Below, in pieces: positions 9,647-17,189 of a stretch of 64,000 bases of DNA. Position numbers and translations under genes: made by a program. The notes beneath the pieces were generated by a model that worked only from the letters and a program-made list of their open reading frames with translations, searched no databases and was not told where the DNA came from. Source of the DNA: Mycobacterium sp. NBC_00419 (GTDB lineage Bacteria; Actinomycetota; Actinomycetes; Mycobacteriales; Mycobacteriaceae). Location: contig NZ_CP107931.1 of assembly GCF_036023875.1 (NCBI RefSeq), positions 5,270,001-5,334,000 of the forward strand. The letters are read 5' to 3'. Every line of letters begins with the position of its first letter. Position 1 is the first letter of the stretch.

Positions 9647-10679
9647 CTTCATCTGTCCCAACTGCGGCCAGCACCTGGCCTTCGAGAATTCGGTGTGCCT
9701 GTCGTGCGGCCGGTCGGTGGGGTTCTCCCTGGAGGATGAGACCTTCCTGGTGATCGCCTCCGGTACCGAGAGTGAACACGGCGGTGCCGTCGACGCCGCC
9801 GAATATCAGCTGTGTGCGAATCTTCATCTGGCCGAATGCAATTGGCTGGTCAAGGTGCAGCCGGTGCGGGCCTTGTGTGCCTCATGCAGGTTGACGCGCA
9901 CCAGGCCCAAAGACGACGACACCGCCGCGTTGGCGGCCTTCGCGGTGGCCGAGCGGGCCAAGCGCCGGCTGATCGCCGAGTTGCACGAGATCGGTCTGCC
10001 GATCGTGGGCCGCGACGAGGATCCGGACTACGGGCTGGCGTTCGACCTGCTCTCCAGTGCAACCGAGAAGGTCTTCACCGGCCACGACAACGGGGTGATC
10101 ACCCTCGATCTGGCCGAGGGCGACGATGTGCACCGCGAGCAGTTGCGCATCGAGATGGACGAGCCGTACCGAACCCTGCTCGGTCACTTCCGCCACGAGG
10201 TCGGGCACTACTACTTCTACCGGCTGGTCGACCGGTCACCGGAATACCGGAAGCAGTTCAACGACTTGTTCGGCGATCCCGACGCCGACTATCAGCAGGC
10301 GCTGGACCGGCATTACAGCCAGGGGCCGCCCGCGGGCTGGGCGAAGACCTATGTGTCGTCCTACGCCACGATGCATCCTGCCGAGGACTGGGCCGAGACA
10401 TTCGCCCACTATCTGCACATCCGCGACACGCTGGACACCGCCGCGTCATTCGGGCTCGCCCCGGCGAACGCGACCCTCCAGCGCAAAGTGTTGGGGCCCA
10501 GCGGCTTCGACACGATCATCCAGATGTGGTTGCCGCTGGCGTGGTCGTTGAACATGGTGAACCGCTCGATGGGCAAAGACGACCTCTATCCGTTCGTACT
10601 GCCCGTTCCGGTGCTGGAGAAGATGCGCTTCATCCACACCGTGATCGACGAGGTGGTCAGCGAGGCGCAAGTCCGTTGA
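9639..10679 (+). CDS. zinc-ribbon putative zinc-binding metallopeptidase
   Basis: A 346-residue cytosolic-looking protein. The N-terminus is a zinc ribbon with Cys6, Cys9, Cys20 and Cys23. The remainder resembles the putative zinc-binding metallopeptidase family (Peptidase_Mx type). It has the active-site motif HEVGH (His186-Glu187-His190) and a later DWAETFAHY segment that probably supplies a further metal ligand. It starts within the end of the transglutaminase gene and is the last member of the ATP-grasp/alpha-E cluster. A peptidase could mature or release the product, which is inference. The 3' end overlaps by 23 bases the convergent LGFP gene. Confidence 0.88.
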   Translation: MRDFICPNCGQHLAFENSVCLSCGRSVGFSLEDETFLVIASGTESEHGGAVDAAEYQLCANLHLAECNWLVKVQPVRALCASCRLTRTRPKDDDTAALAAFAVAERAKRRLIAELHEIGLPIVGRDEDPDYGLAFDLLSSATEKVFTGHDNGVITLDLAEGDDVHREQLRIEMDEPYRTLLGHFRHEVGHYYFYRLVDRSPEYRKQFNDLFGDPDADYQQALDRHYSQGPPAGWAKTYVSSYATMHPAEDWAETFAHYLHIRDTLDTAASFGLAPANATLQRKVLGPSGFDTIIQMWLPLAWSLNMVNRSMGKDDLYPFVLPVPVLEKMRFIHTVIDEVVSEAQVR

Positions 10680-11511
10680 GGGTGTCCTCGTGCGTGAACA
10701 GCGCACGAGGATCGGCGGGACAGCTGGGTGGGTTCTGCGCCTCGCGCGCGGCATCCCGTGCCGCGGGTGCGCGCCGCACCCGCCGCAGTGTGAGCCGAGC
10801 GGTCGCGACGACGGCCAGGCCGCCGGCCAGCGCGGTAGGTATCCACCACCATTGGCTGCGTCGAACCGCCTGAGCGGCTTGTGCTTTCGCTGCCGGCAGG
10901 GTGGCGGCCAGCGTCGCCGGGACTGTCGAGACACCGGAGGCGGCCGACCACGCGATCCTGGTTCCCCGCGGGCCGATGAACGTCCCGGTCTCGACGCCGT
11001 TCACTGTGGTGGTGTCGGCGCTGGGATAGCTGAACGGGCCGATGGCGCCATCGGCGTTGCGGTAGGTCTGCAGCACCTGTCCGGTGACCACCACCGCGCC
11101 CCACTGCGGACTCCAGTAGATGGCGGCCCCGCCCGGCTGGCTGAAGTCGGCGACGTGCGCGACGCCGTTACCGGCATCGACCTCGTCGGTCACCGGGAAG
11201 CCGAGTTCGCCGCCGGGGCCGCCGAGCGCCTGATAGCGGTCGAGCACCGGCCCGTAGAGCGCCTTGGCGCCGGTTGCGGTCGAGAAGTAGATCGAGCCGC
11301 CCTCGTAGTCGCGTTCCGCGCCGCCGGGCACCTCGTAGATGTCACTGACCGGCGGGCCGAGGGTGGACCGGTCACGTCCGAGCGCCTCGTAGTGCGCGTC
11401 GATCGCGTCGACGGCATCGGCTGACGGCGCCGCGCCGGCCGGTGGGGCGGTGAGCAGAAATCCGGCGAACAGTAGTGCGCCGACCGCTGATGACTTCAGC
11501 GTGTGAGCCAT
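10657..11511 (-). CDS. secreted LGFP-repeat protein with C-terminal membrane anchor
   Basis: A 284-residue exported protein. Residues 1-28 form a signal peptide (MAHTLKSSAVG then a hydrophobic core and AGA-AP cleavage). The body holds several LGFP-type repeats, a cell-wall-associated module in mycobacteria and corynebacteria, for example STLGPPVSDIYEV, GELGFPVTDEV and AIGPFSYPSAD. A transmembrane helix near residues 215-237 (WWWIPTALAGGLAVV) and a basic cytoplasmic tail would anchor it. The ATG at 11511 is preceded by an AGAAGG ribosome binding site, and the frame upstream lacks a signal sequence. The unusually structured leader ahead of it is described separately. No enzymatic domain is seen. 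Confidence 0.85.
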   Translation of the reverse strand: MAHTLKSSAVGALLFAGFLLTAPPAGAAPSADAVDAIDAHYEALGRDRSTLGPPVSDIYEVPGGAERDYEGGSIYFSTATGAKALYGPVLDRYQALGGPGGELGFPVTDEVDAGNGVAHVADFSQPGGAAIYWSPQWGAVVVTGQVLQTYRNADGAIGPFSYPSADTTTVNGVETGTFIGPRGTRIAWSAASGVSTVPATLAATLPAAKAQAAQAVRRSQWWWIPTALAGGLAVVATARLTLRRVRRAPAARDAAREAQNPPSCPADPRALFTHEDTLNGLAPR

Positions 11512-11835
11512 GGGGCCTTCTTTCGCCCGCGAGACGTCACTGTGTCGCGGGAGTTCCCACGGTGCATGGCTGCGACCGCGTGTATGTCCAATAGGGCATG
11601 GCTGCCGCACCCTTGCATACACGCGGTTTCGAATCGACATCCCCCGGGCGGCAGTCTGACTCGGTGAGTGCGCCCTCCCAAGCGCATTCTGTGAGCCGGC
11701 TGCACCGTACCGCCCCGCGTGTTCGCCGCGCAAGGCTTCGGCAAAGAACGGTGCGCCGTGGCCTTGGCCACTGGTGTCGCGACGCGCCGCGTCCCCTGCG
11801 CCGCGAACCGGCCCCGTGGTCCCTACGATCGCCGG
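11512..11835. promoter_or_regulatory. intergenic region with two hairpins upstream of the LGFP gene
   Basis: This 324-base gap between the divergent LGFP and DUF3097 genes holds no convincing gene. Read on the minus strand it looks like a structured leader for the LGFP gene. A perfect 12-bp inverted repeat lies at 11575-11586 and 11616-11627 with a 29-base loop. A perfect 7-bp hairpin lies at 11526-11532 and 11545-11551, just before the ribosome binding site. The decamer gcatggctgc occurs at 11564-11573 and again at 11596-11605. This is consistent with an RNA regulator or a pair of operators. I cannot match it to a known riboswitch by eye. The right half (11640-11835) shows nothing clear. Confidence 0.5.
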
Positions 11836-12675
11836 GTGGCTGATCGCTATGGCGCCGATGTGCTCGCCGACGACCCGCACCAGTCGCGCCGGGTCCGCTC
11901 GACCGAGCGTGCCGCCGAACTGGGCATGGTCGTCGAGGACCCGCAGTCCGGCTATGTCGGAGCGGTGGTCGGGATCGAAGGCGGACGGGTCGAACTCGAG
12001 GACCGCCGCGGCCGGCGACGGGTGTTCCCGCTAGGCCCCGGGTTCTGGTTCGAGGGCAAGCCGGTGATCCTGACCGCCCCGGCACGCAGCGCGCCGGCCG
12101 CCGGCCAACGCACGAAGTCCGGTTCGGTCAAGGTGGCCGACGCTCGGGCCAAAGTCGCCCTGGCCAGCCGGATCTACGTCGAAGGCCGCCACGACGCCGA
12201 ACTCGTCGAACAGGTGTGGGGAGACGACCTGCGCGTCGAAGGCGTCGTGGTCGAGCATCTCGGCGGCGTCGACGACCTCGTCGACATCGTCGCGACCTTC
12301 GCGCCCGGCCCCGGCCGCCGGCTCGGGGTACTGGTCGACCACCTCGTCACCGGGTCCAAGGAGGCCCGGATCGCCGAGGCGGTGCGGCGCGGGCCGGGTG
12401 GCGAGCACACCCTGGTCGTCGGTCACCCCTACGTCGACATCTGGCAGGCGGTCAAGCCGGCCCGGATCGGGCTGGCGCAGTGGCCGGTGGTGCCGCGCAC
12501 CGTCGAATGGAAGCACGGTGTGTGCGACGCCCTGGGCTGGCCGCACCGCAACCAGGCCGACATCGCCCGGGCGTGGCAGCGAATCCGCTCCTCGGTGCGC
12601 GACTGGACGGATCTCGAGCCCGCCCTCATCGGACGGGTCGAGGAGCTCATCGACTTCGTGACGCAGCCGGCGTGA
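11836..12675 (+). CDS. DUF3097 family protein
   Basis: A 279-residue actinobacterial protein that I place in DUF3097. The GTG at 11836 (VADRYGADVLADDP) is chosen because the longer frame upstream is arginine-rich, intergenic-looking sequence. Residues ~1-75 include a small beta-rich segment (GMVVEDPQSGYVGAVVGIEG). From about residue 105 the segment SRIYVEGRHDAELVEQVWG followed by LGVLVDHLVTGSKEARIAEAV resembles the spacing of a TOPRIM fold (first acidic strand, then an Asp-containing loop), which is my inference. No function is established that I know of. It is followed 36 bases later by a PaiB-like gene. Confidence 0.8.
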   Translation: MADRYGADVLADDPHQSRRVRSTERAAELGMVVEDPQSGYVGAVVGIEGGRVELEDRRGRRRVFPLGPGFWFEGKPVILTAPARSAPAAGQRTKSGSVKVADARAKVALASRIYVEGRHDAELVEQVWGDDLRVEGVVVEHLGGVDDLVDIVATFAPGPGRRLGVLVDHLVTGSKEARIAEAVRRGPGGEHTLVVGHPYVDIWQAVKPARIGLAQWPVVPRTVEWKHGVCDALGWPHRNQADIARAWQRIRSSVRDWTDLEPALIGRVEELIDFVTQPA

Positions 12676-12676
12676 C

Positions 12677-12703
12677 CGCATAGGGACACATCGCATAGGG
12701 ACA
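12677..12703 (+). repeat. short direct repeat before the PaiB-like gene
   Basis: The 12-mer cgcatagggaca occurs at 12677-12688 and again at 12692-12703, a 15-base period. The pair fills most of the 36-base gap between the DUF3097 stop and the next ATG. It may be a small slippage duplication or part of a binding site. Confidence 0.6.
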
Positions 12704-12711
12704 ATAGGTCC

Positions 12712-13332
12712 ATGTACGTACCGGCCGCATTCGCCCTGTCCGACGCCGAGACGGCGTCCGCGCTCGGTGCCGGCGGCTTCTCGCAGTTGATCACCCGTAG
12801 CGACGATGAGTACCTCGTCACCCCGCTGCCGTTGCTGTACCGGGCGCAGACGCATTCGCTGGTCGGGCATGTCTCGCGGGCCAACCCGCACTGGAAGCAT
12901 TCACAGCGGGCATCCGTGGCGGTCATCGCCGGCCCGCAGGCCTACATCTCGCCGAGCCTGTATGCCACCAAAGCCGAGACCGGCAAGGTCGTTCCGACCT
13001 GGAACTACGACGTGCTTGTCGTGCACGGCCGGCTGGTGGTGCACGACGATGCGCAGTGGGTGCGAGAGTTGGTCGGGCAGTTGACCGAACACCACGAGGC
13101 GGCCCGGACGACACCCTGGGCCGTCGACGACGCTCCGGCGGACTTCGTCACCGCCCAGCTGCGGGCGATCGTGGGTGTCGAGCTGATCATCGAGCGCGTC
13201 GAAGGCAAGGCCAAGATGTCGCAGAATCAGCCGCAGCGCAATCAGGCCGGGGTGGTCGACGGGCTGCGGCGCTCCGATGGGCCGCAGGATCGTCAGGTCG
13301 CTGATCAGGTGGAAGCGCGAAACCGATTGTGA
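12712..13332 (+). CDS. PaiB-like FMN-binding negative transcriptional regulator family protein
   Basis: A 206-residue member of the PaiB family, which has the FMN-binding split-barrel fold. The family signatures are HVSRANPHW at 53-61 and VPTWNY at 94-99. In Bacillus, PaiB works with the acetyltransferase PaiA and influences sporulation and degradative-enzyme genes. No paiA is adjacent here, and in actinobacteria these proteins may simply be flavin or cofactor binders. The last ~40 residues are polar, with no clear structure. It ends three bases before the convergent SDR gene, and no terminator hairpin is visible between them. Confidence 0.85.
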   Translation: MYVPAAFALSDAETASALGAGGFSQLITRSDDEYLVTPLPLLYRAQTHSLVGHVSRANPHWKHSQRASVAVIAGPQAYISPSLYATKAETGKVVPTWNYDVLVVHGRLVVHDDAQWVRELVGQLTEHHEAARTTPWAVDDAPADFVTAQLRAIVGVELIIERVEGKAKMSQNQPQRNQAGVVDGLRRSDGPQDRQVADQVEARNRL

Positions 13333-13335
13333 GAG

Positions 13336-14112
13336 TTAGGGACCCAGATCCGGCACCCACGCCACGCCGTTGATGTGGCTGCCGCCGTCGACGAACAGTG
13401 TGTTGCCCGTCAGGTACCGGCTGCCCTCGCCGGCCAGGAACACCGCGACGGGAGCGATGTCGTCGTAGGGGTCGCCCATCCGGCCCATCGGGTTGGCGGC
13501 GTCGGCCAGCGATCCGATCTCGGGGTGTTCTTCGACGACGGCCAGGAATGCCGCGCTCTTCGCCGCCGGGCAGATGGCGTTGACGGTGACTCCGGTCGTG
13601 GCCCACTCCCTGGCGGCGGTGCGGGTCAGGGCACGCAGGGCTTCCTTGGCCGCGTTGTACTCCAGCGAGCCGACGTGGGCATTGACCCCGTTGAGGCTGC
13701 ACATGTTGATCACCCGCCCCCAGCCGCGCTGCTTCATCTGGCCGAAGGCAGCGCGCATCGCCCAGAACGGGCCGTAATAGCCCATCGCGACACCGTGTGC
13801 CAGCTCGTCGTCGGTTTTGTTCTCGACCCGTCCGATGGCCCCGCCGCCCCAGGCGTTGTTCACCAGGATGTCGAGCGATCCGAACTCGGATTGGGTTGCG
13901 GCTACGGCATTCTCGACCTGCTCGCGCTTGGTGACATCGGTGGGAACGAAGAGCCCGCCGATTTCCTTGGCGATTGCGGCGCCGGTGCCCGCGTCGAACT
14001 CGGCCACCACCACCGTCGCGCCTTCGTCGGCGAAGCGCCTGGCGATCCCCGCGCCGATACCGGCGCCGCCACCGGTGACCAGCGCCACCTTGCCGTCCAG
14101 CGCGCGGCTCAT
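13336..14112 (-). CDS. short-chain dehydrogenase/reductase (classical SDR)
   Basis: A 258-residue classical SDR, an NAD(P)-dependent alcohol/ketone oxidoreductase. It carries the nucleotide-binding motif TGGGAGIG at 13-20, NNAW at 85-88 and the catalytic Ser139, Tyr152 and Lys156. Asp40 at the end of the second strand suggests a preference for NAD over NADP. It is the last gene of a three-gene unit (LLM oxidoreductase, SnoaL-like protein, SDR); its ATG overlaps the SnoaL-like stop by four bases. The unit is divergent from an IclR regulator and looks catabolic. The substrate is unknown; steroid or xenobiotic alcohols would be typical in mycobacteria. Confidence 0.93.
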   Translation of the reverse strand: MSRALDGKVALVTGGGAGIGAGIARRFADEGATVVVAEFDAGTGAAIAKEIGGLFVPTDVTKREQVENAVAATQSEFGSLDILVNNAWGGGAIGRVENKTDDELAHGVAMGYYGPFWAMRAAFGQMKQRGWGRVINMCSLNGVNAHVGSLEYNAAKEALRALTRTAAREWATTGVTVNAICPAAKSAAFLAVVEEHPEIGSLADAANPMGRMGDPYDDIAPVAVFLAGEGSRYLTGNTLFVDGGSHINGVAWVPDLGP

Positions 14113-14588
14113 GTCGGCAGGCCTTCGGTGATCAGGCCGAACGCCTCGCCGCCGCCGTCCAGCTGGCGGGCCGCACGGGTCACGATCTGCCAGCCGTGGT
14201 CGGCGCGGCGCAGGGTGAGCAGGTGTACCCCCGCGCGCATGGCGTGGTAGCCGCCCGCCTGCCGGCGGACCAGGATGATCGACTGGCACACCGCCGTCGC
14301 CTCGTCACCGTCGACGCTGACCACCGGTGGACCGAAGAAGTGGCAGGCGCCCCTGGCCATCAGGCCCTGGTGGGCATCGGAGTGCACCATCTCGACGATC
14401 TCGGCGCGCCCGGACATATTCCAGTCACCGACGTCGTAGCTGCCGTCGGCCGTCCACAGCGCGGCCACTGCCTGTGCCTCCCCGGCGTCGACGAGGGGAC
14501 CGTAGGACGCGATCAGGCGGGCAATGGCACGTTCGTCCTCCACCGCCGCCAGGCGCCGTTCGAGGGCGGCCAGCCTGTCTTCGCTCAT
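14109..14588 (-). CDS. SnoaL-like / NTF2-fold protein
   Basis: A 159-residue protein of the SnoaL-like (NTF2 fold) superfamily. It has an N-terminal helix (RLAALERRLAAVEDERAI), the ARLIASYGPLVDAGEAQAVAALWTADGSYDV pattern common to this group, and a beta-sheet part ending in a HGWQIVTRAAR strand. Members act as small isomerases, hydratases or dehydratases, or only as binding proteins. It lies between an LLM oxidoreductase gene (10-base gap) and an SDR gene (4-base overlap), so it probably works on the same pathway intermediate. The catalytic residues cannot be assigned from sequence alone. Confidence 0.82.
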   Translation of the reverse strand: MSEDRLAALERRLAAVEDERAIARLIASYGPLVDAGEAQAVAALWTADGSYDVGDWNMSGRAEIVEMVHSDAHQGLMARGACHFFGPPVVSVDGDEATAVCQSIILVRRQAGGYHAMRAGVHLLTLRRADHGWQIVTRAARQLDGGGEAFGLITEGLPT

Positions 14589-14598
14589 CGGGTGCCTT

Positions 14599-15453
14599 TC
14601 ACAGTGCGTCGGCCAGCTCGCGCAGCGCGGCGAGCTGATCGCAATAGTGGGCCGCGGACGCCGCGCTCACCGAACAGGTGGCCGATGTCGCTCCTGCATC
14701 GCGTAATGCGTTGAGCCGCAGGGTGACCCGCTCGGGATCGCCGGCCGGGTCCAGGGCGTGGCCGCTGGGCAGAACCACGTCGAACCCGGGCGGGATATCG
14801 ACACCGGCCAGCATGTTCTGAAGTTCGGTGGTGGTCAGCCCGAAGGGCATCCACCCGTCGGCCAGTGCCACGGCCCGGCGCAGCGACCGCTTCGTGCGGC
14901 CGCCCACCCAGATCGGCACCTGCTGCTGCACTGCGCACGGCTCGACGGCGAACCCGTCGAATCGGTAATGGCTGCCGTGGTAGGAGGGGCGGGTGTTGGA
15001 CAGCGAGGCGCGCAAGGCGGCGATGGCGTCGTCGGCAAGGTCGCCGCGACCGTCGAACACCGCACCCAGAAGCTCGAACTCCTGGGCCAGTGAACCCACG
15101 CCGACACCGAGAACGAGCCGGCCCTCACTGATCCGGTCCAGGGTGCCGAACCTCTTGGCGATCTCGAGCGGATGGTGATAGCCCAGCACGACCACGGATG
15201 TCGCCAACTTGATCGCAGTGGTGTGCGCGGCGAGAAAACCGAAGGTGGACAACGGATCCCAGTAGACGAGTCCGCGCTGGCCGGCGGCGTCGACCGGGAC
15301 GGCGACGTGCTCGGCGCAGGTGAGGTGGTCGAAACCCAGCTCGTCGGCGGTGTGTGCGATACGCGCCAGGTCTGCGATGGTGGCGTCCTGCTCCCAGGAG
15401 GACGAGACCCCGGGCAGCTGCATCACCATCGGCGTTGACAGACCAATCCGCAC
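14599..15453 (-). CDS. LLM-class flavin/F420-dependent oxidoreductase
   Basis: A 284-residue luciferase-like monooxygenase-fold protein (TIM barrel), probably using F420 as in many mycobacterial members. Supporting features are the RIGLSTPMVMQLPG N-terminus, ELGFDHLTCAEHVAVPVD, the glycine-rich LVLGVGVGSLAQEFELLG segment and VPIWVGGRTKRSLRRA. I chose the GTG at 15453 because the family N-terminus begins right after it. A longer frame starts at an ATG at 15498. It heads the operon with the SnoaL-like and SDR genes and is divergent from an IclR-type regulator 107 bases away. The oxidised or reduced substrate is not identifiable. Confidence 0.9.
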   Translation of the reverse strand: MRIGLSTPMVMQLPGVSSSWEQDATIADLARIAHTADELGFDHLTCAEHVAVPVDAAGQRGLVYWDPLSTFGFLAAHTTAIKLATSVVVLGYHHPLEIAKRFGTLDRISEGRLVLGVGVGSLAQEFELLGAVFDGRGDLADDAIAALRASLSNTRPSYHGSHYRFDGFAVEPCAVQQQVPIWVGGRTKRSLRRAVALADGWMPFGLTTTELQNMLAGVDIPPGFDVVLPSGHALDPAGDPERVTLRLNALRDAGATSATCSVSAASAAHYCDQLAALRELADAL

Positions 15454-15529
15454 AAGATGCTGTTCTATCGGCCGCCACACCCGGGGGAATGCTTGCATCC
15501 CGGTGATCGGGACCGCTACGGTGAGGTAG

Positions 15530-15543
15530 AACGAATTCTCGTT
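15530..15543. promoter_or_regulatory. candidate IclR operator
   Basis: An inverted repeat aacga-attc-tcgtt lies in the 107-base gap between the divergent LLM and iclR-type genes, 18 bases before the regulator's ATG. IclR-family repressors usually bind short palindromes near their own promoter. Only the symmetry and position support this; no known consensus was matched. Confidence 0.35.
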
Positions 15544-15560
15544 AGCGGACAGGAGTGTGG

Positions 15561-16286
15561 ATGACGGCGGCACTGACCGATACCGCTCCAGCATCGATGC
15601 TGGATCGGTTCACGGCCATCATCGATGCCTTCGACGACGGGTCGGTCGCGCTCACGCTCGACCAGATCGCCGCCCGGGCCAATCTGCCGCGGTCCACCAC
15701 GCACCGGATCCTCGACCAGCTGGTCCGGCTGCGCTGGCTGAGCCATTGCGGCCGCGGCTACCGGCTGGGTGCGCGCACATCAGGGCGCAGCGCCGGGGAC
15801 GGTATCGACGTGCGGCTGCGTTCGGCGGCCGCCCCCGTGCTGCATGACCTGCAGGTTCGCACCGGTGCCGTGGTGCATCTGGGTCTGCTGGACCGGGGCT
15901 GCATCGTGCACCTGGACAAGCTCGGTGGGCCCTCGGCGCGGCAGGTGCCGACATCGGTCGGCAGCCGAATCCCGGCGCATCGCGTCGCACTCGGCATCGC
16001 TGCGCTGGCCGGACTCTCACCGGAGGACGTCATCGCCGAACTCAGCTACGTCGGCAACTGGCAACCCGATCCGGGGTGGTGGGGCGAGCTGCACAACGTG
16101 CGCCGCCGGGTCACCACCCGACGCGGTGACTACGTCGACGGCATGGTCTCGGTGGCGGCGACGATCGGTTGCCGCGCCGCGATCGGGGTGGTGACACCCG
16201 ACCGGGTGATGGCACAGCGATGTCAACCGCTGGTCGGGGCGGCCGCGGCCAGCATCTCGCGAGCGCTCGGTAGCGCCAGCAACTAG
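15561..16286 (+). CDS. IclR family transcriptional regulator
   Basis: A 241-residue regulator. The N-terminal winged helix-turn-helix spans about residues 15-75, with LTLDQIAARANLPRSTTHRI as the core. The C-terminal IclR effector-binding domain contains DLQVRTGAVVHLGLLDRGCIVHLDKL and the VSVAATIGCRAAIGV segment. The ATG at 15561 follows an AGGAG at 15551-15555; a GTG at 15555 overlaps that site and is unlikely. Its position suggests that it controls the divergent LLM/SnoaL/SDR operon and itself in response to a small aromatic or organic acid. This is inference from family behaviour. Confidence 0.93.
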   Translation: MTAALTDTAPASMLDRFTAIIDAFDDGSVALTLDQIAARANLPRSTTHRILDQLVRLRWLSHCGRGYRLGARTSGRSAGDGIDVRLRSAAAPVLHDLQVRTGAVVHLGLLDRGCIVHLDKLGGPSARQVPTSVGSRIPAHRVALGIAALAGLSPEDVIAELSYVGNWQPDPGWWGELHNVRRRVTTRRGDYVDGMVSVAATIGCRAAIGVVTPDRVMAQRCQPLVGAAAASISRALGSASN

Positions 16287-16306
16287 CACCATCGCGCCCG
16301 TCGGGG

Positions 16307-17098
16307 CTAGGTGGACAGCCCCATGAGTTTCGCCATCATCCGGTGCGCACCGGCCACCACTCTGGCCCGGTCGGGATCGCTGCGCCGGGCGACGTCCTCG
16401 GCGTTGCCGCCCGCCACGTAGACCGGCCCGTGCGCAAGCTGTTCGAGACCCTCGCGGGCGACGTCGGCGGGCTCGGCGACCCGCATCCCCGGCACGTCGA
16501 AATTCAGGCCGACCCGCTCCATGGCCGGAGTGCGGGTGACACCGAGGACCAGTTCGAGGACATCGACCCCGTAGTCCCGAAGCTCCAGCCACAGGCCCTC
16601 GGCGAAGATCCGGCCATAGGCCTTCACGCCGCCGTACACGGTGTGCCGCACCGAGCCCAGGTAGCCCGACATCGATCCGACGAGCAAAATCCCGCCGCGC
16701 CGCCGCTCCCGCATCAACCGGCCGTAGTGCTGGGTCAGGGCCATCATCGTCGTGATGTTCAGGTCGATCACCCGCTGGAAGTCTGACAGCTCGGCGTCCA
16801 GGAACTCCGCGCTGCAGGTATTGGCGCCCGCGTTGTAGATCAGCAGCCCGACCTCCAGGCCATCGGTCAGGGCGGTCAGCGTATCGACGGCGGCACTCGT
16901 CGTGAGATCGGTTGCCAGCGTGAGTACTTCGACACCGAGCGTGCGACACTCGGCTGCCGTACTCTCCAGCGGCCCCGGCTTTCTGGCCACCAGAACCAGG
17001 TTGATGCCCGAACCGGCAAGCAGCCGGGCGAATTCGGCCCCCACACCCTCCGAACCGCCTGCCACCACTGCCCACGGGCCGTACTTCGGGTATGACAC
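16307..17098 (-). CDS. short-chain dehydrogenase/reductase
   Basis: A 263-residue SDR. The N-terminal AVVAGGSEGVGAEFARLLA is a variant of the cofactor glycine motif (usual TGxxxGxG). LIYNAGAN replaces the common NNAG, and the catalytic region reads GSMSGYLGS then VYGGVKAYG, giving the Ser, Tyr and Lys. The GTG at 17098 (VSYPKYGPW) is chosen as start, since upstream residues look like intergenic sequence. The gene is divergent from a TetR regulator, with a candidate operator between them, so that regulator may control it. The substrate is not known. Confidence 0.88.
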   Translation of the reverse strand: MSYPKYGPWAVVAGGSEGVGAEFARLLAGSGINLVLVARKPGPLESTAAECRTLGVEVLTLATDLTTSAAVDTLTALTDGLEVGLLIYNAGANTCSAEFLDAELSDFQRVIDLNITTMMALTQHYGRLMRERRRGGILLVGSMSGYLGSVRHTVYGGVKAYGRIFAEGLWLELRDYGVDVLELVLGVTRTPAMERVGLNFDVPGMRVAEPADVAREGLEQLAHGPVYVAGGNAEDVARRSDPDRARVVAGAHRMMAKLMGLST

Positions 17099-17119
17099 GC
17101 ATCGATCCTGACCCGTCTG

Positions 17120-17138
17120 CACCGCCGGTGTGGCGGTG
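17120..17138. promoter_or_regulatory. candidate TetR operator
   Basis: A perfect 7-bp inverted repeat, caccgcc-ggtgt-ggcggtg, lies in the 91-base gap between the divergent SDR and TetR-type genes. Its size (19 bp) and position fit an operator for the TetR dimer. Only symmetry and context support it. Confidence 0.4.
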
Positions 17139-17189
17139 GTCCCGGTGATCGGTACCACCGCGCTGAGCCGAAGGCGATACCCGATACTG

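Noticed and set aside
11496..11771. Possible 91-residue protein in the LGFP leader on the minus strand
   Set aside because: It overlaps the hairpins and the LGFP start, has no ribosome binding site or recognisable sequence, and its composition looks non-coding.
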